This document shows positions 42,221-52,075 of a stretch of DNA of 64,000 bases, in pieces (position 1 is the first letter of the stretch; every line of letters starts with the position of its first letter). The translations under genes and the position numbers were made by a program. The DNA is from an uncultured marine group I thaumarchaeote (GTDB taxonomy: Archaea; Thermoproteota; Nitrososphaeria; Nitrososphaerales; Nitrosopumilaceae): assembly GCA_902514275.1 (NCBI GenBank), contig CABXQD010000003.1, forward strand, positions 1-64,000, read 5' to 3'. The notes beneath the pieces were generated by a model. It was not told where the DNA came from. It saw nothing but the letters and a program-made list of their open reading frames with translations, and ran no database searches.

Positions 42221-43799
42221 TAGACACACGGGTATAGTAGCCCTACTTTATTGGATCTGGGATGGAGTAGACAGAACTATTTTTACTGCAATTAAATTTT
42301 CTTTCCCTGCAAGATTTGTAAGTCCGTTTGGATTTTTAGGAATGTTAACATTTACTGTATTTATTATTCTTGGAGTTTCAGGAGCTCTGCTAATGTTTTA
42401 CTATCAACCCATTTTGGATAGAGCATGGGATAGTGTTGAATTCATTAACGATGATGTACCATTTGGTTTTCATATAAGAAATATTCACTATCATGGTTCT
42501 AATGCAATGGTTTTACTTGCAGTACTTCACATGTATTATCAATACTTTAGTGGAAGATACAAAATCCGAAACGAAGTTTTATGGATGACTGGTGTAATTC
42601 TTGGTGTTGTTACAATTCTTGAAGCTTTTACTGGTTATGATGTTATATTTAGTGAAAGAGCAGAACTTGCGATTAGTATTGCAGCGTCGCTGACGACATC
42701 TATCCCTGTTGTAGGACCGACAATTAGAGATGCGGCGTTGGGCAGTGGATTCTCTGATTTTGTTTTAAGATTCTATGCACAACATGTGTTCTTGTTACCT
42801 ATAGTCATGTTAGGATTAATGGCAGTACACTTCCCAAGATTCTTAGTATTTGATGTACCAATGGTTATGGCAATAGGTGGAGCAATTTTGATCACTGGTG
42901 GTGTTTTCCCAATTGATATGGGATTCAAGTTTGAACCGACAGTACCTCCAGGTGTAACAGTACCAGAATGGTATCTTACTGGAATTTACGCTTTTATGAG
43001 AACTCAATATGACAAGTTCGTTACTGGATTACTGTGGCCACTTGTGTTTATCATATCTCTTGTATTGATTCCATTCCTTGATAGATACAAGAAATTCTCA
43101 TGGAGAGATAGACCAATGGTTACTGCATTTGGTATTACTAGTCTTGCACAAATTATGGTAACAACTTACTGGGGATTCTATATTTCTCCAGATGTGTCAA
43201 TCCCATTGGTAGAGCGTTTGGTAATTGATCCAATATTCTTCTACGGTGTAATGCTTCTACTTGTTCCATTAGGATTTGGATTTACATACATGATGATTAA
43301 ACTTGCAAATGAAGCTGAGAGAAAATCAAAACTTGCAAAAAGTAATGGTCCACAAAAAGTGGCAACCATTAATCTTTCAGATAAATGGATTAACTGGTTA
43401 CTTGTTGCACTTTTAGCATTCCAAGTATTCCTCAACATTGCAGCATACAATGCAGCTTTAACAGGAATGAAGAACGTTTCACTATTCTTAATTGGAATTA
43501 TCTTACTGGTATTTGCAGCATTCTTCCATATCTACAGATATGCATTAAGTCAGCAAAAGAATGCACCTCCACCAGCACCCGTAAGAATAGTAGAAGATTT
43601 CCCAGAGCTATCTGAATCAGAAACAACTCCAGAAATTACTGCAGATTCAACTAATGAAACATCTAAACTTCCTGATAATACTGCTGAAGAAAAACCTAAA
43701 GAATTAACACCAACAGTTCCAACACCTACAACTAAAGCTGATTCAGACATTGGATCTAATAATACTAATTTAGGATCTGAAGATCTCAAAAAACCTTGA
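42198..43799 (+). CDS. Cytochrome b/b6 (bc complex) with long C-terminal Pro/Thr/acidic tail
   Basis: FHIRNIHYHGSNAMVLLAVLHMYYQYFSG, PEWYLTGIYAFMR; overlaps the Rieske gene. Confidence 0.93.
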   Translation: MDMAVSLSRHTGIVALLYWIWDGVDRTIFTAIKFSFPARFVSPFGFLGMLTFTVFIILGVSGALLMFYYQPILDRAWDSVEFINDDVPFGFHIRNIHYHGSNAMVLLAVLHMYYQYFSGRYKIRNEVLWMTGVILGVVTILEAFTGYDVIFSERAELAISIAASLTTSIPVVGPTIRDAALGSGFSDFVLRFYAQHVFLLPIVMLGLMAVHFPRFLVFDVPMVMAIGGAILITGGVFPIDMGFKFEPTVPPGVTVPEWYLTGIYAFMRTQYDKFVTGLLWPLVFIISLVLIPFLDRYKKFSWRDRPMVTAFGITSLAQIMVTTYWGFYISPDVSIPLVERLVIDPIFFYGVMLLLVPLGFGFTYMMIKLANEAERKSKLAKSNGPQKVATINLSDKWINWLLVALLAFQVFLNIAAYNAALTGMKNVSLFLIGIILLVFAAFFHIYRYALSQQKNAPPPAPVRIVEDFPELSESETTPEITADSTNETSKLPDNTAEEKPKELTPTVPTPTTKADSDIGSNNTNLGSEDLKKP

Positions 43800-43851
43800 T
43801 TGGAAAAATTCTGACCAAGCTTTATAAGAACTTGGAAGATTTACAAAAATT

Positions 43852-44313
43852 ATGAGTACTACTACATCAAGTCATGCATACGGAATTGGTGTAATTGCAT
43901 TAATTATTGGAATGGGAGCTGTCATTGTATTTTATACTTCGTTTTGGCTTCCTGAATCTTTAGAAAAACCATCTGTAGATATTCATATTTTAGAACCTAC
44001 TGAAAATTTTATCATTAGTATAGCTGAAGGTGCAGCAACTGAAGGAAATCCTAGCTATGTTCCAAACAAACCAACGATTACTTTAACAATAGATAATCAT
44101 GTTATTTGGATGAATGATGATGTGACTCCACATACTGTGACAGCAGATCATAGACATATGGATTCATTCAGTGGCGAATTTGGTTCTGCAGGAGTTGTAA
44201 TGCCTGGGGAGTCATATGAATTTATTTTCACTGAACCTCAAGAACTTCACTATCACTGTGATCCACATCCTTGGATGGTTGGTTCTTTAGTTGTAGAAAA
44301 GAGTAGATTCTAG
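43852..44313 (+). CDS. Membrane-anchored plastocyanin-like blue copper protein
   Basis: VIWMNDDVTPHTVTAD, LHYHCDPHPWMVGSLVV copper ligands; N-terminal TM. Confidence 0.92.
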   Translation: MSTTTSSHAYGIGVIALIIGMGAVIVFYTSFWLPESLEKPSVDIHILEPTENFIISIAEGAATEGNPSYVPNKPTITLTIDNHVIWMNDDVTPHTVTADHRHMDSFSGEFGSAGVVMPGESYEFIFTEPQELHYHCDPHPWMVGSLVVEKSRF

Positions 44314-44660
44314 TTAGAATATTTTGCAAAAATTATTTTACTTTCAATTTCTTTATGCTGTTCAATAATTGAAACTCTAAATTTTACTTCATAATCTTGA
44401 TTTGGTTGAAATTCAATAACTGCTGTAAATTCCACTTTGTTTTCAGGCATTGTATCCTTGTTGATAAATAATCTTGAAACATGTTGTGATATCTTCTTTT
44501 GATTATATGACTTGTAGATGATATGTTCATTTGAATCTAAAATTGTTGTATTGACTACTACTCCATCATATCGTCCTGGATATAATACAGAAATTGTTCC
44601 AATAATCTCAGAATTTTGATGAATATCTGTTGAATTTAGTTCAAATTCTAAATCTCCCAT
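44310..44660 (-). CDS. Hypothetical protein
   Basis: ORF; the start at 44708 in the track lies inside the tRNA, so MGDLEFEL at 44660 is preferred. Confidence 0.6.
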   Translation of the reverse strand: MGDLEFELNSTDIHQNSEIIGTISVLYPGRYDGVVVNTTILDSNEHIIYKSYNQKKISQHVSRLFINKDTMPENKVEFTAVIEFQPNQDYEVKFRVSIIEQHKEIESKIIFAKYSN

Positions 44661-44700
44661 ACGTAAGTTCGTGCTATTGTGAATAAATAATTTGTTAAGT

Positions 44701-44774
44701 GGGCCCAAAGGGCTTCGATCCCTTGACCATTGGATTAGAAGTCCAACACTCTATCCATGCTGAGCTATAGGCCC
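44701..44774 (-). tRNA. tRNA-Arg (UCU)
   Basis: Minus strand GGGCCTATAGCTCAGCATGGATAGAGTGTTGGACTTCTAATCCAATGGTCAAGGGATCGAAGCCCTTTGGGCCC; full cloverleaf, anticodon loop CTTCTAA. Confidence 0.95.
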
Positions 44775-44807
44775 AGAAACCTACCAATTAATTGACATTT
44801 TAAGGGT

Positions 44808-45650
44808 TTACAGCCATTTTTTATTATAATTTTCTCTTTCCATTTTAAATAAAAATTGCTGTGCATATCCACAATATGGGCCAAAATGATTTACAATTTT
44901 TTCATGTAGTAATTCATATTGTTTTTGTGTAATTGTTTTTGTTTCTATTTTGAATTCTTTTGAATAATATTTTTCTAAAATTTTAATCATCCATGTATCT
45001 AATGGAAATGCTTCTAATTTATTTAATGAAAATAACATAATACAATCTGCTACTTTATTTCCTATTCCTGGAACTGAACAAATATTTTTTTTTGCTTCAT
45101 TATAATCACATTTTTTTAAATATTCAAAATCAATTTTTTTTAAAGTAACCATTTTTGCAGCTTCTTTGACAAATGAAGCTCTGTATCCTACTCCACATGC
45201 TTTTATCTCATTAATTGATGCATTTCCAATTTTTTCTGGTTTAGGAAATACAAAAAATTCTTTATCTTCAATTTTTACTTTAGTCCCAAATTTTCTAGTA
45301 ATTTTTTCTAAACTACTTTTAATTTTTTGAATGTTAGAATTTGATGAGATTATAAAAGAAATCATACATTGAAATGGATCTTGTTTGAATATCCTTAATC
45401 CTTCATATTCTTTTACAGCTTTTTTCACTATTTTATCTCTTGAAATTGATTTGATTATTTCTTGTATGTTGTCATTATTTCTAAAAAAATCTGTTTTTGA
45501 ATTTCTAACTGATTTGATTACTCCATTTTTATTTATTTTTAGTATATCTTGACCATTTATCCCATACCAATTTGCTCCATCTTTTTCCCAAAGAAAAACC
45601 TGACCGCTGTTTATTGAATTATCTATATCAATTGAAAATTTATTTTTCAT
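44808..45650 (-). CDS. ogg: 8-oxoguanine DNA glycosylase (OGG1-like, HhH-GPD)
   Basis: SGQVFLWEKDGANWYG, HhH VPGIGNKVADCIMLFSL..AFPLDTWM. Confidence 0.9.
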   Translation of the reverse strand: MKNKFSIDIDNSINSGQVFLWEKDGANWYGINGQDILKINKNGVIKSVRNSKTDFFRNNDNIQEIIKSISRDKIVKKAVKEYEGLRIFKQDPFQCMISFIISSNSNIQKIKSSLEKITRKFGTKVKIEDKEFFVFPKPEKIGNASINEIKACGVGYRASFVKEAAKMVTLKKIDFEYLKKCDYNEAKKNICSVPGIGNKVADCIMLFSLNKLEAFPLDTWMIKILEKYYSKEFKIETKTITQKQYELLHEKIVNHFGPYCGYAQQFLFKMERENYNKKWL

Positions 45651-45651
45651 C

Positions 45652-46917
45652 TTAAATGGTTATTTTATCATTAACCATTGGTGCATATGTTTCAAAACCA
45701 AATTGTTCATGAATTTCTTGTGCAAATATTTGACATGATTCTGAATCTCCATGAACTGTCCATACTTTGGGATTTCCTTTGATTGTTTTCATCATTGCAA
45801 ATAATTCTTTTTTATCTGCATGTCCCGAAAATTGGAACTGTTTAACTTCTGCTTGAACACTAAGATCTTTTCCTCTAGTTGATACTTTACCTGTATCTAG
45901 TAATTTTTTACCTGGTGTACCTTCTCCCTGATACGAAACTAATGCAATTCCATTTTTACTATCAAATGATAATTGTTGTAAGTAATATACTGCATTACCT
46001 CCAACTAGCATTCCAGCTGGAGATATGACCACACATGGTTCACCCATTGCACGTTTTCTTTCTGCATGTTCTCTAATTGCAGTTGAACTTTTAATTGCTT
46101 CAGCAAATATTTTAGGATCTCTTAGATAATCTGGATTCTTAAACATTATTTCATTTACCTTTAGTGCCATTCCATCCATTATGATTTTGTGTTTGAAATT
46201 TGCACTTCGTAAAATACAAGCCATTTCCTGTGAACGTTCAACTGAAAATGATGGAATAAATAAAATTCCTTTTCTATCCATTACTTCATTTGCAAAATCA
46301 ATTAATTGTTGTTCTGATGTCTTTCTAGGTATTTGTTCTGTTTTTGCATAAGTACTTTCAGTGATTAGTAAATCTATTTCTCCTATGTCTGTATCCATTT
46401 CTCTTAACATTCTTGAACCGTTTGTTTTGATATCTCCTGTGTAGAACAATCGTTTTTTTTCTGATTCAACTAATACTGTACTTCCACCAATTACGTGACC
46501 TGATTCTCTAAATTCAAAAGTTGCATTTCCTTTAGTTACTTTTTGTTTAAATCCAATCTCTTTTGCATTTTTCATCATATTATTTAGTTCTGGTAAATCA
46601 AACGGATGTGAATTTTTTTCAATTTTTAACATATCATTAATTAATAATTTTGAAAGGTCAAAAGTTGGTGGAGTAGCATAAACATCTGTGTTACCACTTA
46701 CAAATAATGATGGAACATTACCTGAATGGTCTAAATGAGCATGAGTGATAATAATTGCATCTAAATCTTTAGGTTTTACATGTAGGGGATATTGAGGAGG
46801 TGAGCCTCTTCTTCCGAACATTACTCCATAATCCAATAGTAATTTTGTACCATTACAATCAACTAAAAATCCTGATCTGCCTACTTCATTTGCAGCACCT
46901 AATACTTGTACTTCCAA
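45652..46917 (-). CDS. Metallo-beta-lactamase/beta-CASP ribonuclease (aCPSF2-like)
   Basis: ITHAHLDHSGNVPSL, TGDIKTNGSRML, VISPAGML, FQFSGHADKKEL; no N-terminal KH domains. Confidence 0.9.
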   Translation of the reverse strand: MEVQVLGAANEVGRSGFLVDCNGTKLLLDYGVMFGRRGSPPQYPLHVKPKDLDAIIITHAHLDHSGNVPSLFVSGNTDVYATPPTFDLSKLLINDMLKIEKNSHPFDLPELNNMMKNAKEIGFKQKVTKGNATFEFRESGHVIGGSTVLVESEKKRLFYTGDIKTNGSRMLREMDTDIGEIDLLITESTYAKTEQIPRKTSEQQLIDFANEVMDRKGILFIPSFSVERSQEMACILRSANFKHKIIMDGMALKVNEIMFKNPDYLRDPKIFAEAIKSSTAIREHAERKRAMGEPCVVISPAGMLVGGNAVYYLQQLSFDSKNGIALVSYQGEGTPGKKLLDTGKVSTRGKDLSVQAEVKQFQFSGHADKKELFAMMKTIKGNPKVWTVHGDSESCQIFAQEIHEQFGFETYAPMVNDKITI

Positions 46918-47029
46918 GGCTTTGATGCATTTTCAACGACCTTAAAACCTTTTTAGATTGAATCCGATCATTATCCCTAATATAGAATCGACAAAAGCTT
47001 TAATTAGTGACAGCTAAGATTGGATCCTC

Positions 47030-47242
47030 ATGGGACGAACCTATGATCAATGGATAGCTGAACAAGACCAAGCTGTCGTAGCAAAAACTCGTGCAGGTGA
47101 CGAAGGAAACAAAGTACTTCTAAACCAGATCAATTGGATTTGGGTTAACAATCTTATGAACAAGAAAGCAGAACTTAACCCATCATCCGCAGAATTACTC
47201 GATTGGGTAACATCTGGTCAAATTGATGCAATGAGAAAATAA
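47030..47242 (+). CDS. Small (70 aa) protein of unknown function, optimised codon use
   Basis: Complete ORF with its own upstream promoter-like region; C-rich codons like the S-layer-type gene. Confidence 0.8.
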   Translation: MGRTYDQWIAEQDQAVVAKTRAGDEGNKVLLNQINWIWVNNLMNKKAELNPSSAELLDWVTSGQIDAMRK

Positions 47243-47320
47243 ACGTACAAACATCACGTTACTTTTTATTTTTAAATTTTTGATTCTAGATTTTGCGCAT
47301 AACTTTTTGTTCGATCATTT

Positions 47321-47337
47321 TCATAACAGGGTTATGA
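47321..47337. promoter_or_regulatory. Perfect 7-bp inverted repeat TCATAAC-AGG-GTTATGA upstream of ferredoxin gene
   Basis: Read directly; lies about 13 bp upstream of TATA-like TTTAAATA (47351-47358). Confidence 0.55.
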
Positions 47338-47383
47338 TATTCAATCATGGTTTAAATAGTGATATCCACATTTTATTTTTGTA

Positions 47384-47686
47384 ATGCCAATAGCAATACT
47401 TCCAGACATTGACGAACAAAGATGTATCGGATGTGCACTATGTGTAGAAATCTGTACAACACTTGGTCCTGATGTCCTTAGGGTAAAACCTGTTGAAGGC
47501 TGGAAGAGAGGTAAAGCATTTGTATTTTATCCAGAAAGATGTATTTCTGATGGTGCATGCATCGGTGTATGCCCAACAAAATCAATCTTTTGGATGAGAC
47601 CAATGAATTACACTGCTGGACAACCAGTACCTCTTCACAAAAACGGTATCTTCATCAAAGGTTGGGCAGAAGACGCAGCACTTTAA
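47384..47686 (+). CDS. 4Fe-4S ferredoxin-type protein
   Basis: CIGCALCVEICTT and CISDGACIGVCPTKSI. Confidence 0.92.
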   Translation: MPIAILPDIDEQRCIGCALCVEICTTLGPDVLRVKPVEGWKRGKAFVFYPERCISDGACIGVCPTKSIFWMRPMNYTAGQPVPLHKNGIFIKGWAEDAAL

Positions 47687-47738
47687 GGCTGAATCTTTTA
47701 GCACATTCTTTTTATTTTTATTAATTAAAGTAGTTTCT

Positions 47739-49250
47739 TTACCCAAATGATTTTTTCTTAATTTCTTTTGGCAATATTTTTACAAAATATTTTAAAAACT
47801 CATCTTTTTTATCATAATGTATTTCTGAAAATTTATTTTTCTTAAAGAAATCTTGCCATGTTTTTTGAAATTCGGTAAATTCTTTTGGATCATAATTCAT
47901 TCTAGAACTTTCATGATGTGCAGCTGGAAATATATCTGAAATTTCAATTGGAATTAATCCCATATGTGGATTATATTGACATACTTGAAATGTTTCAAAT
48001 TCTTTTATTTTCTTTTTTAGAGATACATATTGTTGAGATAGATATCCTGGTTTTGTAGTGGATTCTTTTGTAATCAGTAATTTCTTTTTCTTTGATTTGA
48101 ATTTTCTAACTATTTTATGAAATGATTGAATTTCTGGACGATATTGATCTTCTTTACTGAATAGAAAAATTGCTCTTTCTTTGAATTTTGGTGTACCTAA
48201 ACCTAAAAATTCAGAATTTTCAGTCATTACTTCAATCATTTCAAATAATTTTGGATGTGCTCTTGCCTTTTTTATGACATATTCCCATAACCTTCCTTCA
48301 TAAATTGCCTGTTTCACTTTGTCTACTTCTAGTTTAATTGCATACAAGTTATGAATTGCTAATTCATTAATTTTTGATGTTTCTTCTAATTGACGGAATT
48401 CATCAGGGGTATATTTAGAACATATTTCACAATTACATGGAAATATTTCAATATCTGATAAATATCGCGTTCCATCATCTGTAATGTATCTTAATTTTTT
48501 AGCATACAACATGTATGAAGCTGAATCAAATGAATCACATCCTAATGCAATTGCAAATGGAATTGTAAGTGGATGACCTGCTCCAAAAAGATGTAGTGGT
48601 ACTGATTCTGGCATTTGTTTTTTTGCAGCTACAATCATTTGTGCTAATAATCTGTATTCATATGATTCCATAAACTCAACTGGACTTCCTAAGGCTAACA
48701 TTTGGAAACCCATGTCAACTAATGCTTTTGTTGATTTTGATACCAGATCAAAATGTTCTCCTCCTTGAATTGGACCAATCCAAATTTGTCCATTATCTTT
48801 ACTATCCTCAAGAGTTTGTTTACAAACTGTAAGTGTATGTTTTACATATGCTTCAGCTTTTTTGATTGGTAATCCATAACCTGTTGGTTTGTCTAATGGA
48901 ATTGCAAAATCTGTTAATATTCCTGTTTCAAAATTTGCCATATCTGGTGGTAATACTTCTAGATCTCCATATTCTAACACTTGATATCCTCCAGAATCTG
49001 TCATGATTGATTTATCAAAATCTATTATTTTGTGAATTCCTTTTTTTACTGCTTCATCACCATAATTATTTTTTGTAATGTATGCATTTGTAATGACAAC
49101 ATCAAAACCAATTTCTTTAATTTTTTTTGATGGTATTGTTTGTTTGACTGGGTGAATAACAGGAACAAATGCTGGTGTCTCTATTTTACCATGATTTGTA
49201 TACATGGTTCCAATTCTTCCCGCTAGATCTGTTTTAGAAATTTCAAACAA
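47739..49250 (-). CDS. tgtA: Archaeosine tRNA-guanine transglycosylase
   Basis: IMTDSGGYQVLEYGD, GPIQGGEHFDLV, LHLFGAGHP, CNCEIC. Confidence 0.95.
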   Translation of the reverse strand: MFEISKTDLAGRIGTMYTNHGKIETPAFVPVIHPVKQTIPSKKIKEIGFDVVITNAYITKNNYGDEAVKKGIHKIIDFDKSIMTDSGGYQVLEYGDLEVLPPDMANFETGILTDFAIPLDKPTGYGLPIKKAEAYVKHTLTVCKQTLEDSKDNGQIWIGPIQGGEHFDLVSKSTKALVDMGFQMLALGSPVEFMESYEYRLLAQMIVAAKKQMPESVPLHLFGAGHPLTIPFAIALGCDSFDSASYMLYAKKLRYITDDGTRYLSDIEIFPCNCEICSKYTPDEFRQLEETSKINELAIHNLYAIKLEVDKVKQAIYEGRLWEYVIKKARAHPKLFEMIEVMTENSEFLGLGTPKFKERAIFLFSKEDQYRPEIQSFHKIVRKFKSKKKKLLITKESTTKPGYLSQQYVSLKKKIKEFETFQVCQYNPHMGLIPIEISDIFPAAHHESSRMNYDPKEFTEFQKTWQDFFKKNKFSEIHYDKKDEFLKYFVKILPKEIKKKSFG

Positions 49251-49281
49251 GTAATTAGAGAAAATTACAGGTATTATTTAA

Positions 49282-49830
49282 TCAATGAGTAAAAAATTTT
49301 TCTAAATCGTTATTTTTTGTTACTAAATTTAACCAATCCACTTCTTCATTACCTTCTTTTTTAGAAATAATTTCTAATACTTTTTCCACCACTTGTTGGA
49401 TATTTTTTTCACTAATGTCTATTTGAAATGCTTTTTCTTCAAATTTTTCAATTGTATCGTGCATAATAATTCCTAATACTTCACTACCTGTATTTTCTTT
49501 AATTTTAATTTCTGAATAATTCCTTTCTTTATACACTGATTCTAAATCATATGGATTTCTTCTTAATATTATGATTATTTCCACTTGATTTTTTTCTAAA
49601 ACATATGGTGCTAAATGCCCTACAATTATTTTTTCATTTAATTTTATTTCTTGAAGTATTTTTGCAAGTTTTTGAGTGTCTACATCATTTGTATTTTCAT
49701 TTTTTTCAAATAAACCTGAATCTTTTGCGATAATATTGATGTCAATTATTGGAAAATTCAGTATTTCTGAAATTTTTTTTGTAATTGTATGTTTACCAAC
49801 GCCTGGATTTCCAGTAATTACTATTGACAT
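49282..49830 (-). CDS. AK6/Fap7-like adenylate kinase
   Basis: ITGNPGVGKHTITKKISE P-loop, IVGHLAPYVLE, LRRNPYDLE. Confidence 0.85.
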   Translation of the reverse strand: MSIVITGNPGVGKHTITKKISEILNFPIIDINIIAKDSGLFEKNENTNDVDTQKLAKILQEIKLNEKIIVGHLAPYVLEKNQVEIIIILRRNPYDLESVYKERNYSEIKIKENTGSEVLGIIMHDTIEKFEEKAFQIDISEKNIQQVVEKVLEIISKKEGNEEVDWLNLVTKNNDLEKFFTH

Positions 49831-49893
49831 AATATTGAATCATTAGAACTAGATTAAACGATTTCTGCAATACTAATAAGTAGAATTATATTT

Positions 49894-51090
49894 TTGTGGG
49901 TATTGCAAATTGGATTAATTGGAAAAGCAAATGTTGGTAAATCAACATTTTTTTCTGCTGCAACTGAAACAACTGTAGCTTCTGGTAATTTCCCATTTAC
50001 AACAATCGAACCAAATGTTGGTGTGGCTTATGTACAATCTGATTGTGCTTGTAAGCATTTTGATCTTAAACATGAAAATCCATTATGTATTAATGGTACT
50101 AGATTAATCCCAGTAAAATTAATTGATGTTGCTGGTTTAGTTCCAGGAGCACATGAAGGAAAAGGATTGGGAAATCAATTTTTAGATGATGCTAGACAAG
50201 CTGAAATTTTAATTCATGTTGTTGATATTGCAGGCGCTACTGATATTCAAGGTCAACCAATATCCGTTGGTTCACATGATCCTTTGGAGGATATTAAATT
50301 TGTACAAGATGAATTTGATCAATGGTTTATTGATATACTAAAAAGAGAATGGGATAAAATAACTCGTGAAATAGATCAAAAACGAGCAAAACTTACTGAT
50401 GGAATTGCTAAAAGATTCAGTGGTTTAGGAATCAAGGATTATCAAGTACAAATAGTATTACAAAAACAAGGTCTAATTAGTAGAAATCCAAAAGAATGGA
50501 ATGATTCTGATATTGAAAATTTTGTTAAAGAATTAAGAAACAACACAAAACCTATGATTATTGCTGCAAACAAAGCAGATCTTTGTCAAGACCTTGACAT
50601 TCTTAAAAAAATTACCGATACAATAGTTCCCTGTAGTGCTGAAACAGAATTATTGTTACGAAAAGCTACAAAGGCTGGAATAATTGATTATACTTCTGGT
50701 GATAATGGATTTAAAATAAATGAGGAAAAAGAAATTCCTATACCACAACAAAAAGCACTTGATTTAGTTAATTCTATTTTCTCTAAAATTCCATCAACTG
50801 GAATTCAAAAAATTCTAAATAGTGCAGTATTTGACTCGTTAAATTTAATCACTGTTTTCCCTGTTGAAGATGAATCTAAATTTACTAATAAGGAGGGTGT
50901 GGTTTTCCCTGATACAAAATTACTTCCACAAGATTCTACTGCTAAAGATTTGGCGAGTTTAATTCATGCTGATATCGCAAAAGGCTTTTTGCATGCAATA
51001 GACTGTAAAACCAAACAAAGAATCAGTGGTGATCAAAAATTAAAACACGGTGATGTAATCAAAATTGTATCTACATTAAGCAGGGGATAA
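49894..51090 (+). CDS. YchF/Obg-family GTPase/ATPase
   Basis: GLIGKANVGKSTFFSAAT, FTTIEPNVGVAYV, DVAGLVPGAHEGKGLGNQFLDD, C-terminal TGS-like domain. Confidence 0.95.
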   Translation: MWVLQIGLIGKANVGKSTFFSAATETTVASGNFPFTTIEPNVGVAYVQSDCACKHFDLKHENPLCINGTRLIPVKLIDVAGLVPGAHEGKGLGNQFLDDARQAEILIHVVDIAGATDIQGQPISVGSHDPLEDIKFVQDEFDQWFIDILKREWDKITREIDQKRAKLTDGIAKRFSGLGIKDYQVQIVLQKQGLISRNPKEWNDSDIENFVKELRNNTKPMIIAANKADLCQDLDILKKITDTIVPCSAETELLLRKATKAGIIDYTSGDNGFKINEEKEIPIPQQKALDLVNSIFSKIPSTGIQKILNSAVFDSLNLITVFPVEDESKFTNKEGVVFPDTKLLPQDSTAKDLASLIHADIAKGFLHAIDCKTKQRISGDQKLKHGDVIKIVSTLSRG

Positions 51091-51091
51091 A

Positions 51092-52075
51092 ATGTTAGGC
51101 TTAGGAATTGAAAGTACTGCACATACATTTTCTTGTGCAATAATTGAAAAAAAAGGTAAAAAAGGTAAAATTCTTTCTGATATCAGAAAAATTTTTCGAC
51201 CTGAAGCTGGCGAAGGTATTCATCCTAGAGAAGCGTCTCGTCATCATATTGAAAATAGTTCTTCTGTATTATCTGAATGTCTTAAAGAAGCCAATGTATC
51301 TATTCAAGATTTAGATATGGTATCATATGCTGCTGGACCTGGATTGGGTCCTTGTCTGCGTGTTGGTGCCGTAGTTGCAAGATCTTTATCTTCATTTTAT
51401 AAAATTCCAATTTATCCTGTAAATCATGCAATTGGTCATATTGAATTAGGAAAATTACTTACTGGTTCACGTGATCCTTTGGTTCTTTTGGTTTCTGGAG
51501 GTCATACAATGCTTTTGTCTTTTCTTGATAAACAATGGAGGGTTTTTGGTGAAACATTAGATATCACATTAGGTCAATTATTAGATCAATTTGGCAGATC
51601 AATTGGCTTTGCATCTCCTTGTGGAAAAAATATTGAAGAATTGGCATCTACTTCTACAAATTATATTCCATTACCATACTCTGTTAAAGGAAATGATGTA
51701 TCTTTCTCTGGATTATTATCTGCAACAAAACCTATTTCTGAAAAAAGTAAAGTTGATGCATGTTATTCTCTTCAAGAAACCGCATTTGCAATGATTAGTG
51801 AAACTGTAGAACGTGCATTGTCTTTTACATCTAAAAAAGAATTAATGATTGTAGGTGGAGTTGCAGCTAACAAAAGATTATCTGAAATGTTAAAGGATGT
51901 CTGTAAAAGACATGGTTCTAAATTTTTTGTTGTACCATTAAAATATGCTGGTGATTGTGGTAGTCAAATATGTTGGACTGGACTTTTGGAATCCCAAGTT
52001 AAGGAAGGTGTTTCATTAAAAGATACATTTGTTACTCAATCTTGGAGATTAGATTCTGTAGTAGTTGATTATTGA
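51092..52075 (+). CDS. kae1: tRNA t6A modification protein Kae1
   Basis: GIESTAHTFSCAI, HPREASRHH, NHAIGHIELGKL, VSGGHTMLL. Confidence 0.96.
   Translation: MLGLGIESTAHTFSCAIIEKKGKKGKILSDIRKIFRPEAGEGIHPREASRHHIENSSSVLSECLKEANVSIQDLDMVSYAAGPGLGPCLRVGAVVARSLSSFYKIPIYPVNHAIGHIELGKLLTGSRDPLVLLVSGGHTMLLSFLDKQWRVFGETLDITLGQLLDQFGRSIGFASPCGKNIEELASTSTNYIPLPYSVKGNDVSFSGLLSATKPISEKSKVDACYSLQETAFAMISETVERALSFTSKKELMIVGGVAANKRLSEMLKDVCKRHGSKFFVVPLKYAGDCGSQICWTGLLESQVKEGVSLKDTFVTQSWRLDSVVVDY

Noticed and set aside
44661-44708. N-terminal extension of the 44310-44708 ORF
   Set aside because: It runs into the tRNA-Arg gene; the internal ATG at 44660 is more plausible.
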